DNA from: JBEICQ01 sp040383885
Lineage (GTDB): Bacteria > Bacteroidota > Bacteroidia > UBA4408
DNA length: 26,083 nucleotides
Direction: 5' to 3'
Assembly: GCA_040383885.1 (NCBI GenBank)
Contig: JBEICQ010000018.1
Location: 1-26,083 of the forward strand
Position numbers and translations under genes: made by a program. The notes under the pieces were generated by a model. The model saw only the letters and a program-made list of their open reading frames with translations. It ran no database searches and was not told the origin of the DNA. Within the stretch, counting starts at the first letter, position 1. The number at the start of each line of letters is the position of its first letter. Of this stretch, positions 17,258 through 25,193 are shown piece by piece.

Positions 17258-17751
17258 GATGCACTGTTGTTGTTTCTGGAACTGATGATAAAGGTAGGAA
17301 GCAAAATCATGAGCACCAACGGCGATTGCAGAATACCCATAAATTCCCTGGCGAGCGTGTAGCCCTCTAACCCTTTGCCTGTGATTTTTCCGATGATGTA
17401 AAAAACTCCTGCCACCAGAAAAAGGAGGCCGTGGATCCCTAGTGTGATAAGGCTGTATTGTTTTTTACGGAAATAAAACCATACCGTAAGCAGGCAAATA
17501 CCCATGTAGAAAAAAAATACCAAAACGGTCATGATCCACTTGATTTTGATTAGGGCTGAGTTGGAATATTGTTTTAAAAACAAAAGCCATTCCGGGAAGT
17601 GGTAATTGTAGGTACTGTCTGTTTCGTGATAATAATTCATGAATACCTGCATGTTTATATGAACAAAAAAAATCTCGCGGTAGTAACCGGCAACTATAAG
17701 CAACACGAATATGCCTGCTCCAAAGAGAATATTCTTAAGATTTGGAGACAT
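17254..17751 (-). CDS. Membrane protein paired with exosortase (Xrt-associated)
   Basis: This 165-residue protein has about four hydrophobic helices: 'ILFGAGIFVLLIVAGYY' (residues ~8-24), one near 72-92, one near 103-120 and one at 'SPLVLMILLPTFIIS' near the C-terminus. A ~45-residue aromatic-rich loop lies between the first two ('HINMQVFMNYYHETDSTYNY'). I recognise no enzymatic motif. Its position directly after an exosortase gene (17-base overlap) matches the small 'exosortase-associated' membrane proteins that accompany XrtF- or XrtX-type exosortases in Bacteroidota. Which of these families it belongs to cannot be decided by eye. It overlaps glyA by 4 bases. Confidence 0.6.
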   Translation of the reverse strand: MSPNLKNILFGAGIFVLLIVAGYYREIFFVHINMQVFMNYYHETDSTYNYHFPEWLLFLKQYSNSALIKIKWIMTVLVFFFYMGICLLTVWFYFRKKQYSLITLGIHGLLFLVAGVFYIIGKITGKGLEGYTLAREFMGILQSPLVLMILLPTFIISSRNNNSAS

Positions 17752-18289
17752 TTTTACTGATGGATTTAATGTCTGAAAAATATAGCGTCCAAATCATCCA
17801 GAGTGCAAAGACAATGATATACACCGAAACCGTGAAGGTATAATTGTGGTTGAACTCAAGGTAATTCGGCGATTTGTATGCAATGATAGCGAGTGCCAGA
17901 ATTCGGATGATGTTGGTGAGGTGAATCACCAGAATACCAAGGGGTATAAACCACAACTTGTTTTTGATTTTTCCAGGAAATGCAATCACGAATCCTGTAA
18001 ATAAAGCAAACAATTCAAGACCATTGCAAGGATAACCTATGAGTACTCCGTTGGATCCATCAATGCCCACAACCCCCATCACATCGGCGTCTGCCGGAAC
18101 CTGCATCATGGTATACCCCACACTTGTTAATACCCACACGCAGATGTCAGTGAGGTTGTTGATAAGCAGATAATCAACTTCGCTTTCAGGATGCAGAAAC
18201 AGGTCGTAAAGAATGAACCAAATCACATACAAGCCTGCTGACTTCAGCAGAAAAAGGACGGCCTGGTTATTCTTGATTTTCGATAGCAT
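17735..18289 (-). CDS. Exosortase-family transpeptidase (XrtF/XrtX-like)
   Basis: This is a 184-residue integral membrane protein with the exosortase/archaeosortase catalytic triad in the right order: Cys88 in 'GYPCNGLELFALFTGF', Arg129 in 'HLTNIIRILALAI' and His148 in 'EFNHNYTFTVSVYII'. Exosortases cut C-terminal sorting tails of exported proteins at the inner membrane and pass them to an acceptor. The short length and the small membrane partner downstream match the compact Bacteroidota types rather than the ~300-residue XrtA of EPS clusters. No exopolysaccharide genes are near. The ATG at 18289 follows the T-tract of the secG terminator with no space for a ribosome site, and no later Met precedes the first conserved helix. 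Confidence 0.82.
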   Translation of the reverse strand: MLSKIKNNQAVLFLLKSAGLYVIWFILYDLFLHPESEVDYLLINNLTDICVWVLTSVGYTMMQVPADADVMGVVGIDGSNGVLIGYPCNGLELFALFTGFVIAFPGKIKNKLWFIPLGILVIHLTNIIRILALAIIAYKSPNYLEFNHNYTFTVSVYIIVFALWMIWTLYFSDIKSISKNVSKS

Positions 18290-18321
18290 AAAAAAAAGGC
18301 TTCAGGAGTTAACCCGAAGCC
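18290..18321 (-). terminator. Intrinsic terminator after secG
   Basis: On the minus strand GGCTTCGGG and CCTGAAGCC form a nine-position stem with one mismatch around a TTAACT loop (18321-18298), followed by eight T residues (18297-18290). It lies 23 bases after the secG stop. The T-tract runs straight into the ATG of the exosortase gene at 18289, so any transcript crossing it places the hairpin directly before that start codon. Confidence 0.85.
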
Positions 18322-18344
18322 CGATGATAAACTGGTTAACAGTA

Positions 18345-18689
18345 TTATTTTCCGGCAGGTGCGGGTGCAGGTTTTGCAGCTCCGGCCGGGAAGTTTTGAA
18401 TCGGCTTGGATTTTGTATTTTCAATTTTCTCCTTCAGTTCCGATTCTTTCTGCACGGTGCTTGTTCCTGATTTGTAAACGAAGGAAGCTGCAATGCTCAG
18501 TACAACTAGTGTTATCGCCAAGCCCCAGGTTATTTTTTCAATTACCTCGGTAGTTTTTTGCACACCCATTACCTGGTTGCTGGCAGCAAAGTTTGAAGCA
18601 ATGCCTCCTCCTTTTGAGTTTTGTATCAAAACTACAATAATCAGTAGGAGACAAACAAGGATGATTAGTACTGTTAGAAATCCGCTCAT
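18345..18689 (-). CDS. secG: Preprotein translocase subunit SecG
   Basis: This 114-residue inner-membrane subunit of the SecYEG export channel stimulates translocation. Two helices are seen: 'FLTVLIILVCLLLIIVVLIQ' (about 4-23) and 'ITWGLAITLVVLSIAASFVY' (about 53-72). Between them is the family's cytoplasmic loop 'NSKGGGIASNFAASNQVMG' with conserved GGG and the 'T.E.IEK.TW' segment. The long polar tail ending in Pro/Ala repeats is typical of Bacteroidota SecG. The start overlaps the upstream stop as ATGA. A terminator follows. Confidence 0.95.
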   Translation of the reverse strand: MSGFLTVLIILVCLLLIIVVLIQNSKGGGIASNFAASNQVMGVQKTTEVIEKITWGLAITLVVLSIAASFVYKSGTSTVQKESELKEKIENTKSKPIQNFPAGAAKPAPAPAGK

Positions 18690-19684
18690 TTCGTTGGTTT
18701 ATTTTGTTGTTTTTTTCTGGTTTCCTGAATAAGGGCTGCAAAGTAAAGGCTTTTCTCCGGATATTTCAACTCCAAGACCCTCAATGTCCTGATTGCCTTG
18801 CTATAATTGCCTTGTGCGATGTAAATTTTTGCCAGTGTTTCGCTTGCCAGGTTATCATCTTCAGTAACACTTTGCCTGGCCATATTGATGGGGGAGTAAA
18901 ACTCAGATTTTGGTTTGCTGATTTTGGGCTCTTCTCTAATGAATTTCTCAACCAGGATATCCTTGGGCTTTTTGACTTCAGTCTCCTCCTTTTTTTCTTC
19001 CTTTTTGCCTTGTTTTTCAATGACTTGAGGATTTTTAAGCCAATCCAAAAAGCTTTTCTCCCTTCCCTGTTCTCCAATTTGTTTACCCGTCTCGGGCTGC
19101 TCCTGATTTTGTTCCAGTTCTTTTTCCAGGTGCAAGGCAGTATAGAGGCTGATACCGGTGGCCATAACTTCAACATCCAATTCTGTGCTTGCGCCTTCTG
19201 TGAGTACTTCCTCGGCGGCTTCCTTTATCCTGGCATGTGTTGTTTGCTTTTCAGTCAATTGCTGCTCCTTATTCAGGTCGCTGATGAGGGAAGGCTCCTC
19301 AATTTCTGAAATAAACTCCGGTTCGGAAGACGCAACAACAGGTTCTACGGGATCAACCATGGCCTGTTCCGTCGGATTTAACTGCATCTCATTATTCTCA
19401 TTCAAAGGCATCGATCCTTCAGGAGTTTTTACATATTCAGGTGCCATTTGTGATGGCGTATTATGCAGCAGATTATAAAGATTCTTGCGATTGGTACTGT
19501 AGGCAGCCGCAATTTTTAAGCCGGCACCGGACTCTGCAGGCTCATAAAGAAATTTTGCGCGTGATAGCAGAATATGCGCCGTAGCAAAATAGGGATACTT
19601 CCTCGTCATCACATACAACTCATCTATGGTTGCAATGGGCATTGAGTTTGGATTTTGCAGAATTTCAGGCCAGTTCATAAGCAT
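18686..19684 (-). CDS. TPR-like soluble protein of the LptE-SecG cluster
   Basis: This is a 332-residue protein without signal peptide or membrane segment. Residues ~5-75 are helical ('WPEILQNPNSMP', 'ELYVMTRKYPYFATAHILLS'), the middle is an acidic, Glu/Lys-rich, probably disordered stretch (roughly 100-265, with many KKEE-type runs), and the C-terminus is a tetratricopeptide-like pair ('SETLAKIYIAQGNYSKAIRT', 'LRVLELKYPEKSLYFAALIQ'). Proteins of this layout sit between lptE and secG in many Bacteroidota genomes and are annotated only as hypothetical or TPR proteins. The start may be 19684 or 19678 (MNWPEIL). It is two bases from the lptE stop and overlaps secG by 4 bases. Confidence 0.75.
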   Translation of the reverse strand: MLMNWPEILQNPNSMPIATIDELYVMTRKYPYFATAHILLSRAKFLYEPAESGAGLKIAAAYSTNRKNLYNLLHNTPSQMAPEYVKTPEGSMPLNENNEMQLNPTEQAMVDPVEPVVASSEPEFISEIEEPSLISDLNKEQQLTEKQTTHARIKEAAEEVLTEGASTELDVEVMATGISLYTALHLEKELEQNQEQPETGKQIGEQGREKSFLDWLKNPQVIEKQGKKEEKKEETEVKKPKDILVEKFIREEPKISKPKSEFYSPINMARQSVTEDDNLASETLAKIYIAQGNYSKAIRTLRVLELKYPEKSLYFAALIQETRKKQQNKPTK

Positions 19685-19686
19685 TT

Positions 19687-20226
19687 TTACCAGTTACTAA
19701 AACAACGGTTGAAGATGTCCTGTGTGAGTTTATCCTGAATTTCACGGGTGAGTCTTCCTTCTTCAGACGAGAGGGTGGAGGTAGCCGGAAAATCTGCAAA
19801 CTGAGAAAAACTCTGTTCAAAATCCTGCTTGGGATTCTGTGTATTAACGAATGAAACCTGCACGGTAATGGTAAGCCTGTTAATGGCTGCTGCACTCTGT
19901 CCACCCACAGAAGATACAGCCGCGGGTGCAATGGCATATCCTGTAATTTTTCCCGTCATGATCAAATCACCGCCACGCACAAGCAACTTTAACCTGCTCT
20001 GCGAGGAAACCAGGGACCTCAGTCCCTCTGTGAAATTCTGACTTAGATAGGGAGGCGACAACGGAGCAAAGTTTTGAAATGTTGCTATACTGATGCTTTT
20101 GAGATTTGGCGAAACAGAAGCATCAGATAAACCATATTTCATTCTGCAGGATAGCTGTAAAATACACAGCCCAATCAGCAAGCAATTAGTAGATCTCCGT
20201 GTTGCTTTAGCGTATGCCGTATTCAT
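19687..20226 (-). CDS. lptE: LptE-family LPS-assembly lipoprotein
   Basis: This is a 179-residue lipoprotein. The start at 20226 (MNTAYAKATRRS) gives a basic N-region, hydrophobic core and lipobox 'LQLSC' with Cys27. The mature part 'SPNLKSISIATFQNFAP' and 'LSQNFTEGLRSLVSSQSRLK' follows the LptE pattern of an early strand plus helix, then 'GDLIMTGKITGYAI' and C-terminal 'LTREIQDKLTQDIFNRCFSNW'. LptE plugs the LptD barrel that inserts LPS at the outer membrane; Bacteroidota versions are divergent, so the assignment rests on pattern and position between a sigma-54 activator and secG. It overlaps the activator gene by 20 bases. Confidence 0.8.
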   Translation of the reverse strand: MNTAYAKATRRSTNCLLIGLCILQLSCRMKYGLSDASVSPNLKSISIATFQNFAPLSPPYLSQNFTEGLRSLVSSQSRLKLLVRGGDLIMTGKITGYAIAPAAVSSVGGQSAAAINRLTITVQVSFVNTQNPKQDFEQSFSQFADFPATSTLSSEEGRLTREIQDKLTQDIFNRCFSNW

Positions 20227-21403
20227 TAATTTTTCGGTAGAGGGTTCGTTCAGAAATACCCAATTCACGGGCAGCTTTTTTGCGCTTTCCTTTGTGTTTT
20301 TCCAGGGCTTTGCGGATGAGTGATTTTTCTTTTTCCTCAATAGAAAGTGATTCTTCCACTTCGATGGTCGGACGATGAAAACCCGCGATAGGAGACAAAC
20401 TGCCGTTTTCCATTACAAGCCCGTCATGAGGTTGAAAGAATTTACTCATTGCCTGCATTTCATCAGTGGAAGCAACCGGTGCAGCTCCTCCCATAAGATC
20501 GGCAACGATTTTTTTTAAATCGAACAGTTCCTTTCGCATCTCAAACAAAACCTTGTAGAGGATATCTCTTTCTGTAAACTCATTATCAGACCTTTCTTTC
20601 CCGAGCAAAACCGGAAGTTTTTGCTCAGCAGGCAGATAATTACTCAACATCTCAGGAGTGATTTCTCTCTGGGTTTCAATGATTGAAATTTGTTCGGTGA
20701 GATTTTTCAGTTGTCTGATGTTACCCGGAAAATGATAGTTTTCAAGCATCTGTTGCGCTTCGGCATTCAGCCTGATACCGGGCATGCGATACCTGGCAGC
20801 AAAATCCGCGGCAAACTTGCGAAAAAGTAAACCAATGTCACCATGTCTGTTTCGTAAGGCAGGTATTCGGATGGGGATGGTATTCAGACGGTAATACAAA
20901 TCTTCTCGGAAACGATTTTTCTCAATGGCATCTGCGATGTTTACATTGGTTGCAGCGATGATTCGCACATCGGTTTTCTGTACCTTGGAAGAGCCTACTT
21001 TCATAAATTCACCGGATTCCAAAACCCTGAGCAGGCGTGCCTGTGTGTGAATAGGAAGTTCGCCCACTTCGTCCAAAAAGATGGTACCTCCGTTTACCAC
21101 TTCAAAATATCCTTTCCGGGCGTCAATGGCACCTGTAAATGAACCTTTTTCATGACCAAACAATTCACTGTCTATGGTGCCTTCAGGAATCGCTCCGCAA
21201 TTTACGGCAATGTAGGGTCCATGCTTGCGGCTGCTGAGGTGATGAATAATCTGAGGAAACACTTCTTTCCCGGTGCCGCTCTCGCCTGTTACGAGAACGC
21301 TTAAATCGGTATTGGCAACTTGCATGGCAACATATAAGGCCCTTTCCAGTTCCGGATTGTTGCCGATGATACCAAATCTTTGCTTGATTTCCTGAATACT
21401 CAT
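20207..21403 (-). CDS. Sigma-54-dependent Fis-family transcriptional activator
   Basis: This 398-residue regulator has no N-terminal receiver or sensor domain. The AAA+ domain starts almost at once: Walker A 'GESGTGKE' (40-47), the sigma-54 contact loop as 'GSFTGA' (87-92; the usual form is GAFTGA), Walker B 'GGTIFLDEVGEL' (105-116), and the arginine-finger region 'RFREDLYYRLNTIPIRIPAL'. A ~100-residue linker leads to a Fis-type helix-turn-helix ('KKAARELGISERTLYRKINE'). Without a sensor domain, control is probably by amount or by a partner. It sits between an M16 peptidase and lptE, with 11 bases to the former and overlap with the latter. This order recurs in Bacteroidota. Confidence 0.9.
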   Translation of the reverse strand: MSIQEIKQRFGIIGNNPELERALYVAMQVANTDLSVLVTGESGTGKEVFPQIIHHLSSRKHGPYIAVNCGAIPEGTIDSELFGHEKGSFTGAIDARKGYFEVVNGGTIFLDEVGELPIHTQARLLRVLESGEFMKVGSSKVQKTDVRIIAATNVNIADAIEKNRFREDLYYRLNTIPIRIPALRNRHGDIGLLFRKFAADFAARYRMPGIRLNAEAQQMLENYHFPGNIRQLKNLTEQISIIETQREITPEMLSNYLPAEQKLPVLLGKERSDNEFTERDILYKVLFEMRKELFDLKKIVADLMGGAAPVASTDEMQAMSKFFQPHDGLVMENGSLSPIAGFHRPTIEVEESLSIEEKEKSLIRKALEKHKGKRKKAARELGISERTLYRKINEYGIR

Positions 21404-21414
21404 TTTTTCTCCAA

Positions 21415-23937
21415 TTAACGGGCACTCTTGAGGTTTCCGTCACTGTCTACATCCACAACTTCATAACCGAGTTTTTGCAAGCCCGGTAATATTTTCTCTC
21501 TGTCGCCAACAATCGCAATCACCATCTTATCGGTAGGTAAATACTGCGCTGCCAGTGCATTGATTTCAGTTGCAGAAATGCTTTTGAGGATGGCTGCCTG
21601 CTCTTCAGTGAATTTTTCGCTGAGGTTATAATCGAGAATGCGTCTCAAAAATCCTGCTTTCTGAAAGTTCGATTCGTATTTGAGTGCCTCGCTTTGCGCA
21701 AGCGCGCTTCTGGTAAAATTCAACTCTTGTTCAGTGATGCCTTTATCCCGAAAATTTTTCAATTCTTTGAAAAATTCTACTACGGAACTGTCCGTTACAT
21801 TGCTCCTTACTCCTGCACCTGCAAGGAAAGTACCCTTGTATTGTGAACCGTTAAAAGAGGAGCGTGCGCCATAGGTATATCCTTTTTCCTCGCGTAAATT
21901 CAGGTTAATCCTACTATTGAAAGCCCCACCAAGAGAATAATTCATGATGGTAGCTTTAAAGAAGTTACCGTTAGCATCCCAGGGCAATGCCACATAGCCT
22001 ATGCGAATTTCACTTTGTGCAGATTTCTCCTTGTTAACCAGAAAAATTTTGGTTTTATCAATGTTCCGTACACCGCTCTCTGCAGGCATTTTTACATTTT
22101 TTGATGCCCAACTTTTCAGGAAACCAAGTTTGCCAAGAATTTGTGTCTGCTCAAGGTTGCTCACCATCACGGCATTGGTGAGATTAGATGACCAGTATGT
22201 TGCATAAAAATTTCTTACATCTTCCAGGGTAATACTCTCTACTGAAGTTGAAGTTCCAATGGATGGAAGAGACATGATGTCATTCTCGGCAAACAACAAG
22301 CGGTAAAAGGCATTGTTTGCCATGGTGCCGGCCTGTGTAGACTGGTTGGCAATCAGCTTGAGCTGTTCATTTTTTAAACGCTTGAAATCTTCAGGATCAA
22401 ATTTGGGTTTAAAAATTTTCTCTGAAAGTATCGCCAGCGTGGCATCAAGATTTTTTGTCAGTGAAAACAGGTTGATGGTAATTTCATTTGTACCCGGAAA
22501 AATGGAGATGCTGCTTCCCAACTTGTCGAGTTCATTGTTTATTTGCTCTGCACTTCTTAGCTCAGTGGATTCATCCATCATCATTGCCATCAGGTAGGAG
22601 ATTCCTGCTTTGGAAGTTTTTTCAAAACGATGACCGCAGTAAACAGAGAGTTGAAGGGTAGTAACAGGCAATTCGTTGTTAATGGTACCTATGATGCGCA
22701 ATCCGTTTGGAAGATTTTCACGCCACAGTGCGGGCACATTCATGGAAGGATTTTTTCCGGGCTGAGGTCTTTTAGACCGGTCAAAATTATCCTTTGGTTT
22801 GTTGTAAACCAGTCCTTGATATTCCTTGTGATCAGCATCACCGGGGTTGGTTGTTTTTGGGGTGTAATTATCAGCACCTGCCACGATCGATGTTTTTCCT
22901 TTTGGAACCACACTCAATACCACATGGTTTTTCTGCTTGATATAGGTATTATAAACCCTCATTACATCCTCTTTCGTAAGACTTCTTAGTATCTTGAGTT
23001 GTTCAGGAATCTGGTTAGGATTTTTCATGTAGGTATTGTAAAAAGCCAGGCGGGATGCTTTACCACTTACCATAGAGAGCGATTGAATCAGTTCTGCTTC
23101 TGTTTTACTTTTGAAATTTCCAAGCTCTTCATCAGTGATGCCTTTTTTTTCGAATTCGGCGAGGGTGGAAAACAATAAGGCTTCCATGTCTTTCAAAGGA
23201 AGGTCAGGCATGGCTTTGATAGAAAATGCAAACATGCCTGCAAGCTCCATAGAGTAATGATAGGATTCGGCCTCTATGGCTTTTTCTGTTTTGATAAATT
23301 GCTGGTAAATAGGGGAGGATTTGCTTCCTGAGAGTACGAATGAAAGCGCATCCAGGGCAGTTTCATCTTTGTCTAGAAAAGAAACACCCGGAAAAGCAAT
23401 TTCAATCATCGGAAACTTCACATTATCTTCATAGGAGATGTAACGGTTTGCATCGAGTTTGGTATATTCAGCTCCCATGTTTTTTACTTCCGGACCACGC
23501 GGGATAGACCCAAAGTATTTTTCTGCCAATTTAAGTACTTCCTGAGGCTTAACATCTCCGGCCACCGTGAGTGTGGCGTTGTTTGGTCCATACCAGCGTA
23601 GGAAGAATTTTTTAAGATCATCCACATCCACTCTGTTGAGGTCCTCCACATCGCCTATGGTGGTCCAGGAATAGGGATGGCCATAGGGATACAATGCCCT
23701 GCAGATTTTTTCATATCCCAGGCCGTAGGGTACATTCTCATACCGCTGGCCCCTTTCATTTTTTACTGTTGCGCGTTGTACCTCAAATTTTTTCTGAGTA
23801 ACGGCATCAAGTAAAAATCCCATCCTGTCGCTTTCCAACCACATGGCTGTTTCCAACTGATTTACCGGAAGCGTTTCAAAATAATTGGTGCGATCTGTAT
23901 TTGTCGTACCATTCATTGATCCGCCTGCCTCAATTTC
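21415..23937 (-). pseudogene. M16-family metallopeptidase, 5' end missing at chimera
   Basis: About 840 residues of a two-repeat insulinase-like peptidase of Bacteroidota, exported in intact relatives. It is entered at 'GGSMNGTTNTDRTNYFETLP', which in intact members lies ~25-30 residues after the zinc helix. The HxxEH zinc motif and everything before it, including the signal peptide, are absent. The third zinc ligand remains as Glu478 of the fused frame ('VKNERGQ'). The second M16 repeat begins near 'LWRENLPNGLRIIGT' and has the usual non-catalytic form 'GISYLMAMMMDES' where HxxEH would be. The C-terminus ends 11 bases before the sigma-54 activator. The gene is joined in frame to flhA of another organism; the missing ~100 residues are probably present in the source genome. 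Confidence 0.85.
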
Positions 23938-23955
23938 CTTTACCTTGATGCTGTA
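23918..23955. other. Chimera junction between Bacteroidota and alphaproteobacterial DNA
   Basis: Across this short interval the minus-strand frame changes from FlhA ('NLALPSDTYSIKVKEIEAG', residues to ~422) to an M16 peptidase ('EAGGSMNGTTNTDRT'). Base composition and codon choice change at the same point: codons ending in G or C dominate to the right, A/T-ending codons to the left. The residues V-K-E-I-E-A-G are compatible with both families, so about 20 bases of shared sequence may have supported the join. The exact base cannot be fixed by eye. Confidence 0.85.
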
Positions 23956-25188
23956 GGTGTCGGATGGCAGGGCGAGATTATCCTGGATACGCACGGAAGG
24001 CAGGACGAAGCCCATTTCCTGCGCGATGGTGCGGCGCAGCCCCTTGATCTGATCCGTCAGCCGCGGCGCATCGCCGGCAGCGAGCGAAAGCAGCCCATAG
24101 CCCAATTCCAGCCGCAGCAGATCCATCTTGAGCGATTCGCCAATCGGCAAATCAGCCTCTGGCGTCGGCAAAGGCGGTGCGCGCGCGGCTATGTCGCGTT
24201 GCTGTTCCTTTTGCATCAGGCGCCAGGCGCCATAGCCCGCAGCACCCGCCAGGGCGACAAAGGGCAGGAAAGGCATGCCCGGCATCAGCGCCATGACGCC
24301 CGAAGCGCCGGCAGCGATGGCCAGCGGCTTGGGGCTTGAGGCCAATTGCTCAACCAGTGCCTGATCCGCCGTGCCTTCCGTGCTGCCCTTGGTGACAACG
24401 ATACCGGCGGCGACTGAAACCAGCAGCGCCGGGATTTGCGTGACCAGGCCATCGCCCACGGTCAGCATCGAAAAATTGAGGACCGCATCACCGAAACTCA
24501 TGCCATGGCGGAGGCTGCCAATCGCGATCCCGCCAAGAAGATTGATGGCAGTGATAATGAGGCCAGCAATGGCATCGCCGCGCACGAATTTCGCGGCACC
24601 ATCCATGGAACCATAAAAGCCGGTTTCCGCTTCCAATTCCTTGCGGCGCGCACGGGCTTGGTTTTCGTCAATCAACCCAGCCGAAAGATCGGCATCAATC
24701 GCCATCTGCTTGCCGGGCATGGCATCCAGGCTGAAGCGCGCGGCGACTTCGGCGATGCGTCCGCTACCCTTGGTGATAACAACGAAATTCACGATCAGCA
24801 GGATGAAGAAGACAATCAGGCCAACCGCGACATCGCCCCCCATCAGAAAGCCGCCAAAGGCGGAAATCACGTGTCCCGCCGATTCCGGCCCCTCATGCCC
24901 ATGGGTCAGGATGATGCGCGTGGTCGCCACATTCAGCGACAGCCTGAGCAGCGTGGTCAGCAGCAGCAGAGTCGGGAAGGAGGTGAAATCAAGCGGTCGC
25001 TGCAAGAACAGCGACGTCATCAGCACCAGTATCGATAGCGTAATGGAAATCGCCAGCCCAAGATCCAGCAGCAGCACCGGCAGCGGTACAATGAGAACAA
25101 CAAGCAGCAGCGCAACGCCAAGCGCCAGCGCCACGTCATTGCCGGGCTGGGCGCGTTTTAACCAGGAAGGAACCAGTGTTTCTGACAC
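23938..25188 (-). pseudogene. flhA: Flagellar biosynthesis protein FlhA, 3' truncated at chimera
   Basis: About the first 417 residues of FlhA, the export-gate membrane protein of the flagellar type III secretion apparatus; intact FlhA has ~690. It starts at GTG 25188. The N-terminal membrane domain with about eight helices is complete: 'ALALGVALLLVVLIVPLPVL', then the signature 'LLRLSLNVATTRIIL' (80-94), then the FHIPEP loop 'GRIAEVAARFSLDAMPGKQM' (143-162), and later 'DGLVTQIPALLVSVAAGIVV'. The cytoplasmic linker and the first strand of the C-terminal domain follow, then sequence switches to an M16 peptidase. Most of the cytoplasmic domain that binds export chaperones is missing. The GC-rich codon use and the flbD-like neighbour 5 bases upstream point to an alphaproteobacterium, not the host of the rest of the window. 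Confidence 0.92.
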
Positions 25189-25193
25189 GCGCT

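Noticed and set aside
18704..19309. Plus-strand frame of 201 codons opposite the TPR-like gene
   Set aside because: It is a Phe/Leu-rich mirror of the Lys/Glu-rich coding strand, with no start context. The minus-strand gene is supported by overlaps and a TPR pattern.
21415..25188. A genuine FlhA-M16 fusion protein or horizontally acquired flagellar island
   Set aside because: Both proteins are cut within conserved domains. Composition changes abruptly, and genes on both sides agree with two different organisms. No mobile-element signs exist at the join.
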